The notes beneath the pieces are model-generated. The model saw only the letters and a list, made by a program, of their open reading frames with translations, had not been told where the DNA came from and did not search any database. The position numbers were made by a program, and so were the translations under genes. Positions 38,800-51,399 of a stretch of 64,000 nucleotides of DNA are shown one piece after another. Numbering within the stretch: position 1 is the stretch's first letter; the number at the start of each line of letters is the position of its first letter. This DNA comes from Choanephora cucurbitarum (taxonomy: Eukaryota; Mucoromycota; Mucoromycetes; Mucorales; Choanephoraceae). The stretch is taken from contig JAIWNI010000019.1 of assembly GCA_025331435.1 (NCBI GenBank), positions 332,068 through 396,067 of the forward strand. The letters are read 5' to 3'.

Positions 38800-39275
38800 T
38801 ATCAGCTTCAATAGTTTATTTCGCCTTTATATAGATAATTTCTATACCATTCTTTTTGTGCAATGCTAACTTGTCTTTGTGGTTGTGGTGTGCATTAGAG
38901 AAACTGCTTCTTATATGGCGGTTTGTGAAAGTTAGTTCCATTCAAGGCTGCATTGCTGCATAAGCTTCTAGCTTCCACTCAGAGCAACAGATTTGGAAAA
39001 AAAAAAGAAATAAGAAACACTATAGAAGGAAGAGTAAAGTTTAATTTTAGGATACTCTTCATTCCAACATTTAGATGTACACTGATTGCTGAAAACTAAG
39101 GCGGAGAGATATGGTACCAGTTAGGTGTGACATAAAGTCGTTTTCTTTTTATTCTTATAGCAAGTTAAATAGTTCATTGTAATAAATAAAGTAAAACGCA
39201 TTAAATAATAAAGGGCGTTTTTAGTCTCTTACACTGAGTATGACATACTGTGCCTAATTGTATTTCTAAAGATTT
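38800..39275. other. Intergenic region
   Basis: Lies between the small unknown gene and the 3' end of the YcaC-like gene. No feature beyond the TATA element noted for the small gene. Confidence 0.4.
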
Positions 39276-39974
39276 TTATTTGCCTTGGATAGCAGCTTGA
39301 GCACCGTTGAAGGATTCAATGACGTGGGCATAAGAGATCATACGCTTAGCGAACAAGTTAGCCAAACCGTTGACATCCATACGCCAGTCACGAGCCAATT
39401 CACAAGCAACACTGAACCAATTGACGAGTTGAACACCAGCTGCTTGCATTCTCATCCAAGAGGCAGTACGGACAGCTTCATCAAAAGTACCAGAAGCATC
39501 AGTAACAACAAATACTTCAAAGCCAGCCTTACGAGCACTCAAGGCAACAAAGGTAACACAGACATCAGTAACAATACCAGAGACAATCAATTGCTTCTTG
39601 CCAGTCTTCTTGACAGCCTTGACGAATTCATCACTGTCCCAAGCGTTGATTTGACCAGGACGAGCAATGTAAGGAGCATTGGGGAACATTTCCTTAAGAG
39701 CAGGGAGCATGGGACCATTAGGGCCGTCTTCACGAGAGGTGGTCAAGATGGTGCTGGCGTTGAAGTACTTGGCGGTTTCAGCAAGACCCATAATGCTGTT
39801 GAGGTAATCATCAGGCTGATAGTCGCGAACCAAGTTGAGAAGACCGGTTTGGTGATCAACAAATAAGAAGGCGGCATTCTTGACATCAAGACGGTTGTAA
39901 AGATCAGCAGTAACAGTAGAGATCAAGGCAGCAGCGCCGACAAAAGCAGTAGCAAGAGAGAAACGCATTTTCAA
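39276..39974 (-). CDS. Secreted isochorismatase-like (YcaC-type) cysteine hydrolase
   Basis: Single exon, 232 residues. Residues 1-23 (MKMRFSLATAFVGAAALISTVTA) form a clear signal peptide. The rest is a compact isochorismatase-fold hydrolase closest in pattern to bacterial YcaC: catalytic Asp in LFVDHQTGL, the RPGQINAWD block, and the nucleophile Cys in GIVTDVCVTF, followed by FEVFVVTDASGTF. Relatives are known as broad cysteine hydrolases acting on amides or ureido compounds; the substrate here is unknown. It is intronless and richer in G+C and preferred codons than its neighbours, suggesting high expression, a bacterial origin, or both. ATG 39968 is an alternative start. A TATAAATA lies about 75 bp upstream. 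Confidence 0.88.
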   Translation of the reverse strand: MKMRFSLATAFVGAAALISTVTADLYNRLDVKNAAFLFVDHQTGLLNLVRDYQPDDYLNSIMGLAETAKYFNASTILTTSREDGPNGPMLPALKEMFPNAPYIARPGQINAWDSDEFVKAVKKTGKKQLIVSGIVTDVCVTFVALSARKAGFEVFVVTDASGTFDEAVRTASWMRMQAAGVQLVNWFSVACELARDWRMDVNGLANLFAKRMISYAHVIESFNGAQAAIQGK

Positions 39975-40048
39975 TTTAATTGATTTGTCTGATCAAAAGA
40001 AGAAAGAAAGAGATTGATTGAAACCATTTCTGAATGAAAAATCGATCT

Positions 40049-40056
40049 TATTTATA
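40049..40056 (-). promoter_or_regulatory. TATA box of the YcaC-like gene
   Basis: Minus-strand TATAAATA 75-82 bp upstream of the ATG at 39974. Confidence 0.5.
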
Positions 40057-41610
40057 TCATTTAAAAGGTAGAAAAAAGAAACATGTCTTTACGATTTTTG
40101 ATCTCCCTGAGTACATGCGGGGTATAGAAAGTACTAAATTTGGTAAACTTTCGTGCACTCCGAAATCTTTGTCAGAATTCATAAGCTATTAGACATACAG
40201 ATAAATAATGCTTACATTACACTTAGCACATTTTTACTAGCACAATTAATTTCTAAGCAAATATGACTAATAACTGAATTTTTCAAGTTGAAACCAATCA
40301 ATTAGTAAATTCAGCTTTATCATACACGATGCTTTGTGGACTCAAGATATATCTTGTTTACAATCTTCAGAAACCAGCTCTACGGGTTTGGTCATCGTGT
40401 GAAGGCATCGTTGACATGTTTTCTTTAAACATTACTTGTAAAGTTATACAAAAACAGTGTTCTTTTTAAAGAGACTCACTTTTCATCCAGCATGATTTAT
40501 CCTGGCTAGTGAATATCGGATTTTTCGATTGAGTTTGCGCCTTAAATTTTTATCATAGTAGCAAACCTTGAAGAGTTGTTGATTCTATCACAGGACAATC
40601 TTTTTTTTTCATTTCGATATCTTCGACGACTCAAAAAGTATGAAATCTCCTTTATGGATGTTTTCCTTATTGTAGTTAACACGATGGAGACAACATGAAG
40701 GTGGTATCCATCCAGTTGTAATGCCTGCAACAATTATTGCTCCTGTTGATTTTATGAGCAGTGCTACACTAGTGCTACACTAGTTTGTGCTTCTGATGAA
40801 GCATCAAGATCTTTATGCATTTATCTGTTTCACATAACAAATATTAATATACATCTAGCTTATCATCAACAATGTATCCCAAGAATTAAGAAGATTCAGA
40901 GTACATGCACTTGGCTGGAGAGTAGCGAAGTCGAAGCAACTACTGTACAACTTCTGCAAGTTGCTGTCATTTAGTAGACTGCAAACGAATGCTAACACTT
41001 TCTCAATAGATCTTGGTACCACGTTCTCTTTCTGAGCAGTATAAGATTCAAAGCAATCACCAAAGTTACTGCCTCTGAGCTTCACAAGACAATGCTCTCT
41101 TCTTTCAAGACAAAGGCACCTAGAACTGCTTTAGTTATTGATAGTTTCACAAAAATGAACACAGTGAGCTTATTTGATTATAACAAGATGAAAAGAAGAA
41201 ACATTTATAGTCTTTATCTGTATCCTGCTGTTTTAAGAGAAGCGCCAAGCCAATCGATTGAAATGATTAAAGATAAAGTCTTGAAGACGACAACTGAAGT
41301 CAAAGCCATCAAGCAACCAGATATGCTACTATATGCCATGATCTTTTTGTCTGTGAATGTCTATTACTTTATACACTATTAAAAGCATATTTCTTATTTC
41401 TTAACTGGTAATATACCATGTATTAGCCAATGGTCAAAAACAAAACTAGATGAAGCTTTTTTCATCAATGCCAAGTTTAACTCTATTACTGTAAGTGTCT
41501 TTGATAGACTTCGCATAGTCTTTACAATTCGATCAGGCAGTGTCTTAGTATCTTAATGTTTCAAATAGCATTGCAAACCAACTCTTCTATTTCAAAGACA
41601 AAACAAGATT
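40057..41610. other. Gene-poor region with ORF fragments
   Basis: No intact gene. Protein-like fragments without recognised family appear on the minus strand (40855-41085, containing FGDCFESYTAQKENVVPRS) and plus strand (41092-41382, ending at a TAA). A plus-strand donor-like GTAAGT occurs at 41490. An 11 bp direct repeat (AGTGCTACACT) is duplicated at 40760-40781. These may be pieces of the family remnant that follows. Confidence 0.35.
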
Positions 41611-41973
41611 ATGCAAAAGTCGCTTCAAAAGCCAGGCTTTTGGTTTTCAATTGACACGTCTTCTGATGAATGTCTTGAGTTATGCCAAATGGAGACAAAG
41701 ATTCCAGAAGCTAACAAAGTCAATTTCGACTTCTTAAAAGCCGCAAACAAAATAAAGCATATGTTTGATGAACTGGTGAGCAGAAGCAGTAGCATCGGAA
41801 AACATAGTCATTTGGTACACTGCTTCATGGTAGCGACACATTTTGCTTTGAGATGCATCTAAAACATAATGGCCTGCATCTCGTACAAGAGGTAAGCTTT
41901 GTGAGACTTCCAGAGACAGCAAGCGGATTTAATTCAGTCGCCCAAAACTGTACAGTCTTTGTTGTATATCAAA
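41611..41973 (+). pseudogene. Remnant of the uncharacterised PD-(D/E)XK-like repeat family
   Basis: Two consecutive coding-like blocks. The first (41611-41775) contains CLELCQMETKIPEANKVNF and KAANKIKHMFDEL. The second (41808-41973) reads SFGTLLHGSDTFCFEMHLKH, then VSFVRLPETASGF and CTVFVVYQ, and ends at a GTAAGTA donor. They join in phase 0 only across a 32 bp gap, too short for an ordinary intron here. The order (an EL-x3-E-x-K core, a helix rich in K and M, then a beta-rich block ending before a hydrophobic strand) parallels the 60295-62269 gene, so both probably belong to the same multicopy family. No start exon or stop was resolved. Confidence 0.35.
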
Positions 41974-44272
41974 GTAAGTATAAACAAGTTGGGCTATGTA
42001 TTTTAGATTTAGATGTACTAAGTTACATTAGGATTCCATAACTTCACGTGCTTTAGCACTCCAAACTTGAAGCCGGAAAACAATCAGCATTCATACTAAC
42101 GAAAATCAGATTGGGATGTTGAGGAATGATTTCCATAATATCTATGTTGCTCTGTCTTTTTTTCTTGTGAGTTTCTTTTGCTAAAAAAAAAGCCTAATAT
42201 TCACTAATCAATAAGCATAAAAAAAGTATAGGTCTTTTGAAATAAAAAAGTCATAAGCTTTCCTTCACAAAAAGCGCTTTTTATTACATAAAAGATTTTA
42301 ACATAAGTAATAAGCTATACACTTTATTCAAAGAAATGTTACTGGCTTCATTGTAGTGTGTTGAACACAACGCTTTTTTTTTCGCAGCAAGATCTCTTTG
42401 TTTCTCTATGATACAAAGTAGAATGTTATGTGAGAAGTTTATACCTAACTTAAGTGCAATCTCGGTCCTGTACCGCACTAAAACCTTGCAATATCAATTT
42501 TGTTATTAGCGGAGAAGTAGTGCATTTCATGTCCACTATTGTTTCTTGTCTCAAAGACTTATCTAATAGATTGGTACCTTTTACTTTCAGCCTAATTCAT
42601 AGCGGTGGCTTTTATTAAGTTTCACGTCAACGGATGTACTATCTAGAACTCTGTGTAATGCTATGCATTTAGTTATGACTGTAACCTTATTGCTATTGTT
42701 GAGATGCAAGTGTGCTTAGATCACTGCATGCATCAAATGCTAATAAGAGGATGTATTTCTATGTCATAGAGTAAGGGAATAACTTTATTTAGCTTTATCA
42801 AAAGGTAATCAAATCATACAATCCATTGAAAACAGAACATATCAAAATACTGTTTATGAGTCCAGTTAAAAGAGGCTTTTCTACAATAGCATATTACCTG
42901 CTTTATCTTTTAACAGATTAATCATAATAGTTCTTAATTTGAGTGATCCAAAAATAAACTAAATTGCTTATGTTTTATTAGAAGTTCTGATAAAATGAGC
43001 ACCCATACGAAAATATAGTTTTGATGAAGCTTAGAGAAAACTTAAGGGGTTTGAGTATTAGTTCATCAAATTCACAAAATGAAAATGCTGTTAAAGAAGA
43101 GTAGCTAATGTAGTATGATTAGGCAATATCCTGCAAGCTGAGAGTTAATGGTTGAACAGTAAGAACAGCAAATAGGTTTCTTCGCATGATACCCATGTAT
43201 TGTGTAATTGATAGCAAGACATAAGAACACAAAGCCGATTGAAAATTGTTCAGCGATACTAAACCAGCCCAAATTTGAACTCATTACTTTGACAACAAAA
43301 CGTCTACCTACCTTTTGCTAGGCATTTTTTGAGAAAAGCGAGAGAGAGAAGAAATAAAAGCTGACGAAGAAAAACATTTTGTGAATGGTACAATTGTGCG
43401 TTGCTGCGAACAACAACTGAAGAAGTAACAATCAAATGTTGAACAATTTAGATAGAAAGGATAATAACCTCCGTCATCTCCAACATCATTATCATCGCAA
43501 AAATGAAGGCAATATGTACTATCTTGTTTCTTTTTATTAATCTGATATTCTTAGATAGAAGAGTGTCTTCTTGAAATGCTTTGGCTTGCTCATTCCTTTT
43601 TTATACCTTTCTTTACATACACTGTGACACAGATTGGAATCCAGCTGTCATTTTTGTTGGTAACTCTGCGAAAAAAAAAGTGCCTCTGTATCACACGGCT
43701 TTCACTTTGAAAAGGGCTTATTGTGGGCTCAAATGATGAAAGTCTTGACTTCTTTCTTCTTGAGTATGCCTAGTATGGCGAAGGAAGCTCTCTGTTAAAT
43801 TTCGAGGGGGTTGGTGATAACGAACTGAACTTGGTCTCTTTCATAATAAAAAATATCTAAAGACAAAAAAATGACTGGAGAAAGACCATTTGTAAACAGG
43901 CTCTTAGCTTTTTTCAAACAGTCTTTGAATAAAACAGGAATCCAGTATTTTTTTTTATTGACTGAGTATCTTGAACAATTCTATTGAAGGATCATCAATG
44001 AAGACATCTTTAGGTGAATGAAATCAGTAGAGATATTATTTCATTTCTAGCATATGATCCGCCAAACAAATAAGGAAAAGCAAAAGAGGAAGACAATAGG
44101 ATACAATCTGTTCTTCTGATATTTGAGTGATTTGCGGCGGAGTTTGTTTTATTTTAACCAACTCATTTTTAGTTTTCTACTATTTAACTTTCTTCTCTTT
44201 AAAGACAACAAGAGAAAGAAAGAGAGGGAGAAGCCGCGAAGCAAGAAAAGAAAAAAGAGAAGCAAATACACT
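41974..44272. other. Long gene-poor region
   Basis: About 2.3 kb of AT-rich sequence with stop codons in all frames and no recognisable gene, RNA or transposon end. The last part (44100-44272) is the leader of UBR1, purine-rich just before the ATG. Confidence 0.5.
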
Positions 44273-47200
44273 ATGACATCAGAGAAAGCTAACTTCTCTT
44301 CCTCCTATAAATCAAATCCCGATACCAACCAAAGCAATTCCCAACTTTCTGATTTCTTATGGCAATCACCTTCACAATTTAATTGTCACTTTGATGAATC
44401 CGCTAAGCAGGCTATATTAACTCGGTGCTACGAAGCATTATGGATGAGCAATGATGATCTGATGAAGCAATACTTTTTCGGTTCAAAAGAGCAGATGCAG
44501 CACGTCTTGTTGTTACAGTCTCAAAGACATGACGGAAAAGAGCAGAATACAGTAATTGATCCAACACTATGGCACACAAACGCCATCATTCCAACACAAG
44601 ACTTGTCAAGTCAAAAAGGAAGACAATGTGGACATGTGTTTCGTAAAGGAGAGCCTGTTTATCGATGCCGGTAAGCTTGTTATCATTGTCTCAATTATCT
44701 TCACTCCTTAATATTATTTTATTTTATTTCATTTGTTTATTTATAGTAACTGCGGTTTGGATGATACGTGCGTCTTTTGTAGCAAATGTTTTCACGCGAC
44801 AGACCATGATGGTCATGATATTCTGTTCTCTGTAAGTCCTGGATCAGGTGGTTGTTGCGATTGTGGTGATCCTGAAGCTTGGAAGGTACCACTTCAATGC
44901 AAAATACACTCTAGCGAACATACGTATGCCAAGTTAGATATCGGATCAGAGCGAGCATCTATCGACCCAGCTCTAGTTGATTCTATCCGGGCAACAATGG
45001 CATCTGTTCTCAATTTCCTACTAGACACATTTGCATTAGCACCAGATGAGGTTGTTCTAAATTCATCAACTGAAGAACTTATAAGAGAAAATCAGGAACA
45101 GCGCACAATTCTCAACAGAATGGGCATTCCTAATCAAACAGGCTTGATAAATACAGCTACGCCAAACCGCCTTGAAGAAGAAGATGACGTAGACATGGAC
45201 AAGGAAAATGATGATGTTAGACAGGACACACATCATTCTAACCCATCTATACCAACAAAAGAAGGCGAAAAGGAGCTGTATGCTTGTATTGCTTGGAACG
45301 ATGAAGCACACGCATTTTCTCATGTATTAGAGTCTCTTATGACAGCTACTGGATGGGAATGGCAAAAGGCGAAGCAGATTGTGGATGTCATTCATGTACA
45401 TGGAAGAGAAATTATTGCTGTATCTGAAGATATTGCTGAGTTGCGCAAAATTGCTGCTCCCCTTTCTGCCATCAATCTAGGTGTAACTATTCGCCCAGCC
45501 AAAGATACGTTCCGGGAGCAAGTGTGTGGTTTGTTGGTTGATTGGCTTAATGAGATCATCAATGGTAGAACTCGATTCTTTAGTGACGTACCTAATGGCG
45601 ACGCCATTGTTCGAAATATTCTTTGTGAAGAGCTATGCGCTGGATGGGAGTTACGTTTACCTTTGGCTCTCTTAACAACAGGTTCTCGAACGTCTAATAC
45701 AGACAAAAAATCAGCAACCAAACCTAAACAGACCAAGAGCGAAGGTGCCGAAGAGAGGGAAGACGAAGAAGAAGAAGAAGGTCCTGCTGAAGTAAGGGAA
45801 GATAACATGAGAGACGATACAGCTATATCAGATTCTCTAGAAGACGTGGAAATGTTTGAATCGGAAGATACTCAAGGTAAACAAAATAGTTCTGTTGTCT
45901 ACCGCAATCAATGTGATGTTGCCAGCATCGATTGGGATCCTGCTGCTATGGTTAGAGAATATCAACAGTTGCGGGCAGAAGAAATTGAATTTGGTGAACA
46001 CTTGTCGGATAGACTCGGTAAAAAGCCAAGCAGGGACAACGATCCTGTGTACCAAGAAAGAACTGAACTGGCAACTCATTTGCAAAAGGAGTTTGAACAA
46101 AAGTTGCGTTTAGATTATTTTATGCTATACGATCTAAAGCTATGGAAAGAAGTGCGTATTTCACTAAGAGAGCTCTATATTGCATCATTGGCATCCAACC
46201 CTCACTTCAAGAAGATTCTAGGCAAACGGCTGGCTCGAAATTATGCACGCTTAGCTGAGTCGTTTTTATTGAGAGATAGAGAGCCCGAAAATTCAATCAT
46301 CTTGTTCTCTGTTCAATTGCTGACTGTGCCTACTGTTTCAGATTTACTTGTTCACCACTATTACTTCTTTGGTCTCATTTGTTCTACCTTGACTGCCTTC
46401 TTTCTGACAGACCGTCTCTATCTTTTGTTGCCATCTCAACGCTTAGATTATCCTTCTCGAATCAACTGCGAATCGCGAGCTTTCCGTACAAGACGTTATT
46501 TTAACGCTTTTCACGATTTAAGATATATCATGAACGTGGACATGATTAAATGTGTGTTGGCTCAAGATCCTCTCTATCTTCGTCAATATCTAGACTTGAT
46601 CAGTTTGTTCCAGGGAATGAATGCTCAAATATGTCAAAAGGATACACACGTTGAATACGAATCTGAAATTTGGGTTAATGCCTTTAATGTGACGCTCCAA
46701 ATTGCTAAATGTTGTCGACAGTTTTCTGATTGCTTTTCCATGCTGCCCTTAAATACTGAACGAGAAAAGACGTCTACTGTCTCTACTATCGTTCGAGCTG
46801 TCTCTCGTGTTTTGAAAGCCATTGTGGAATGGGGCCAAATAGATGAAGAAGAAGAGGAAATGGAAAAGAACAAGCAACTTGCCCAACCTAACAATACCAC
46901 AGGCAACAATGCACCTCCTCAAAAGATCTATGGCGCTATGGCTCAAGAGTTTCATACTGTTTCTCTCGGATATACTGAGCCTTTCGAAGTCATCAATTAC
47001 AATGTGGCCACACAACCTGTCTCATTTCATCACCCTTTGCATTGGCTACTTTCAGGCCTTTTAGAGTATGCACACCTCTTGACGGATGATGTCTTGTTAC
47101 AGGCTGGATGGGAAGGAGGTTTTAAGAAGGTAATTACGCTTTTCCATCATTCTTCTGCCACTAGTGCCTCTGTCTTGCTATCTATTCTTGATTTCCCTAT

Positions 47201-50200
47201 TCGTACCATTGTGTTCTCTTCTCAAATTAGAGCAGGCGTTTGGGTTCGTAACGGATATGGTATTCGAAATCAGGTGAGTTATTCTAAAGCACTCATCTTT
47301 TTCTCTTATTCACATAGCTTTTTAGGCACATCATTATAGAGACATTTCGCTTCGCGAAAACACATACGATGCTGATGTTTTCTTACTTCAACTGGGCTTC
47401 GCTATATTAGATTCAAACCGTTTCTTAGCAACTTTGTTAGATCGTTTTGATCTTACTTCTTGGTTCCTGGGTACAAAGAAGCATGAGGCATATGACCATT
47501 CTCAGACAGTGTTTATGGTGGAAGAGCTTCTAAATCTACTGATTGTTATAAGCTGTGAAAGAGCTAACGTATCTGGCATGTCTATTCGCGAAAAAATTCG
47601 TCGCGAAATCATTCACAGTCTCTGTCTTGGTTCATCTGCTTATTCGGAGCTCACCAAACATATCCCCGAGAGAATTACAGAGCATCCTGAATTTGATCAT
47701 ATCTTAAATCAAGTAGCTCACTTCAAGAGTCCAGATGGCGTCAATGACCATGGTACTTATGAATTGAAAGATGAATATTTTGAACATGTCGATACATACT
47801 TTTGGCATTTCAGTCGCAATAATCGGGAAGAGGCTGAATCTATTTTCAAGTCAAGATGGAAAAAACAAAACCCAAACAGGAAAGAAGAGGAATTCTTTAT
47901 TCTGCCCAAGATCTCACCTATTGCACCTGGTCCTTTTGAAAACATGAACTCCTTTTTGCAGTCATCTCTCTTTGTCCAAATGCTATCTTTTGCATTATGG
48001 AACATCTATACGGGTGAAAATCACAAAAGCGACACTATTCTGGATCAAGTGCTTTATTTGATTTTGTTAGCTTTAACGGATGAGAATTCAGAGGATGCTC
48101 ACCAATCTGGTCTTGGTAAATTCTATGACTATGTTTGTTCTTTGCATTTCACTGTAGAAATGCCAAATTCATCAGAAGAGGGCAAATCAACCGCAGTGCC
48201 GTCTCAAACTCAAAACATGTCCCTATTTGACATCATGGTTGTTCTTTACCGGGATGAACGTTATGGCGAAATCTCAAGCCGGCTTCAATGGATTTTCGAA
48301 AAGTTGTTAATGAAGGGTTCTGCTACGACTCAGCAACAGGTTCAAGCTTGGCAATTACAACATCAGGAAGAGATACAGAACAACTCGCAACAAGACACTT
48401 TAACTGAGCTTTCTGAAGTAGAACGTAAAAAGCTAGCAGCCAAAGAAAGACAACTAAAAATCATGGCCCAATTTGCCCAGGCCCAGTCTCAATTTATGGA
48501 GCAAAATGAGTTTCTATATGAAGACGAAGATGATTCGTTTGAAGATGCGCCTGAAGCATTTTCTTCTTCAGAAAACGAAAAGAACAGTAAAGCTGGTGTT
48601 GTTCATCGGTTCTGCTCCTATCCTACAGGCACATGTATTGTATGTCAAGAAGACGTCAATGATCGATCTTTGCCTTATGGTCTTTTGGGATTGATACAAA
48701 CCAGTAATATTGTGCGCGAGACACCTATGAATGACACATCATTGATAAACGATATCTATAAAATGGGTGCTAATTTGGATACGGATTGGGATGATCATCA
48801 ATGTTTGGACGAATCAGCGTCCACTGTGCCAGGCTTTCCAGCACATTTACACAAAACCGGTCTATACGCTTCTTCTTGTGGTCACTTGATGCACATTAAA
48901 TGTTTTGAGGTCTATTGCAATTCAATTGACTCGCGCCATGCAGCTCAATTAACACGCAACCATCCTGAAAACCGATCCCGAAAGGAGTTTATGTGTCCCC
49001 TTTGTAAGTCTTTGGGTAACATTTTATTACCAGTTTTTTGGAAGGGTAAGAAAGAATCATATCCCGGCGTATTGTCTAAAGCGGAAGAAGCAAATTATGC
49101 CTTCTTCTACAAGTCAGAAGTAAATCAAGTTGTGGCTAAATTGAAAAGTTCAATTATCAATTCTTCGCGTAATGCACAAATCCGCAAATCGAGTCGAGAT
49201 ACCTCTGCTACTAGCCGCATGAAAGATGTCATGACACAACTATTGCCTAATCTACCTACCATTGCCACAGCTGCTACAGCCACCGGTACTCCACCCCCCA
49301 TCACACCTCCATTTGCTAACGCACGTGAATGGGCCCCTACTACTTTCCCCACTCGTCTCCCTGTAGCTATACCTTTTGAGACAAACACAACCCAAAATAC
49401 GGAACTTCAACCTCCACATGATGAAGAAAATCGCGAAGGAGGCGACCAAATGAACATTGAAGAAGATGAATTGGCTCGCGACTCTGATTCAATGTTGGTA
49501 CGAAACACATATCCTGCCGACTCGTTGCCATTACCTGATGGTCATCTTGGGCCTTTTGAAAACGACATATTGCATAGCACGGCGATGGTTAGTGCTTTGC
49601 TGATTAAAAAGTCATACCACCGTCTCTTAGACGTGCTAGGCCTGATTTATCAAGAGATTTGTACAGATGAAAACCAACGTGATATGTCAACTGCAGCCGA
49701 AAACGTAGATATGTTGTGGGGCATTATGGGTTATACGATAGCAGGCGTTGAGATTGCTGCTCGTGGATTTGCTCGGACTAGCTTTCAGGCCGAGGAAAAC
49801 ACAACCTACACCTTATTTGACCAAATACCAGCACAAACACAGACATTGCTTCGTATTCTTAGTGATACTGTGATGGCGTATACCACACTTATGTGCTCAT
49901 CCGGTGCTGATCCCAAGTTTTCTTCCACAAGTAGTGTACCTATGGCGCGTGTCAGTATGTTTTGTCTAGGTCGCATGAGACAAATTTTTGAGGTTAGTGT
50001 GGATGATGTTGCAAACTTACCTGCTGGCCCTTCGCAAAAAATTGTTTTGTATGATAACGCACCACTTTTGGAAGATGATCCCTTTATGATTCTGACTGAA
50101 CTGTCTCTCCATTTGGTGCCTATGACCCAAGCCGATATATTCCCCTTTTTACGTACTTTATTATTGGCTGAACTTGCAAAGACAGCTGTTGGATTGCTTC

Positions 50201-51272
50201 AAGATCGCCTTGGAAGACAAGAATCAGAAAGGGAAAAGCAGGAGATACGGTCTAGCTTACCTAGTGAGCCCTCTCATGACATTGCTGCTGCCAAGGCGTT
50301 TGCATTTTCTTTAATGGATAAACTTCAGTTCACTCCAGAAGAGGCTCAGGTAGCTTTTAGAAAATTTGGTAATGATACTTGCTTCTGTGCTCTACTCAAA
50401 TTTTTTGCTTTACCCTTTTTGCGTCGCGCACTCATTCTGATGATTGCTCGATTTGGTCTTGTTATTCCATGCATTGAAAACGATAATAGTACAGATGAAT
50501 TAGATCGTCTGATGCGCTTATTACATCTACCCAAGTTTACCGAGCTGTTGCAACCAACGCTTATGACCGAATCTTTACTTCAATATTGGTGCTCACAGCA
50601 TTTACGAGAATCAGAGCGCCGTATCCAAGTTCAAGAGGGTTTGATGGCACCTCTATCTTCTAGCCGCTTAAATAACATTCCATTGGATTTACCCACACCT
50701 TTCCAACTGATTGCTTTACCTAAGCGCCTAGACCTCTTGTTTGATGAAAGTATGAAGCGTGTCTGTCAGAAATGTGGTACAGTACCAAGCGATCCAGCCA
50801 TTTGTTTGTTTTGTGGCACTTTTGTTTGCTCCCAAAGCTTTTGTTGTGCTGAAGATGAAGAAGGTGAATGCAATCTTCACACATTAGAGTAAGTGCATTT
50901 TCTACAATTTTTTTTCGGCAGTATTGATATTTACTTATCTTTCAAACTAGGTGTGGTGGCGAGATAGGTGTGTTTTTGTCCATTAAACGGTGCGTACTCA
51001 TTCTGTTACATAATGGTAATGGATGGTTTATGAATGCTCCTTATCTGGACCCACATGGTGAAGTAGATCAAGGACTAAGGTAAGTTTCACAAAGAAGAGA
51101 AAGTGAAAAAGAAGATCTGATCGAATGGTCAATTAGACACGGCAGACCTCAATACCTGAACGCCAAAAGATATGCAGAAATTCGCAAATTGTGGCTTCAA
51201 CACAATATACCTATCTATGTAGCAAGACAAATTGAAGCCAATTACGATATCGGTGGATGGACAACATTGTAA
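44273..51272 (+). CDS. UBR1: UBR1, N-recognin E3 ubiquitin ligase
   Basis: Recognises N-degrons and, with a RAD6-type E2, marks proteins for the proteasome. Five exons, 44273-44670, 44747-47273, 47326-50888, 50951-51079 and 51137-51272, give 2250 residues. Domains: UBR box (about 118-188; CGHVFRKGEPVYRC, RNCGLDDTCVFC, CFHATDHDGHD, GGCCDCGD), split by the first intron; ClpS-like type-2 site (about 309-390, WNDEAHAFSHVLE, VHVHGREI); acidic low-complexity runs; RING-H2 (about 1411-1535, CIVCQEDV...CGHLMHIKCF...CPLCKSLG); and a C-terminal zinc-rich autoinhibitory cap ending RPQYLNAKRYAEIRKLW. The ATG at 44273 is preferred because the open frame upstream has only non-ATG starts. AATAAA at 51286-51291 follows the stop. 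Confidence 0.96.
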
Positions 51273-51399
51273 ACATTATGTTAGAAATAAAACAAATCAA
51301 TTTTTATGATAAACTCTAAGCTTTATATGTATATACAAGAGCATCTCTTTTTGTTCAACAAAATTAGAAAGATAATCGGGTAGATAATAGTGGTCATGA

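Noticed and set aside
40760..40781. 11 bp direct duplication as a target-site duplication
   Set aside because: The copies are adjacent with nothing between them, so it is a small tandem duplication and not an insertion footprint.
42284..42478. 64-codon minus-strand ORF in the gene-poor region
   Set aside because: No start context, splice partner or recognisable motif; surrounded by stops.
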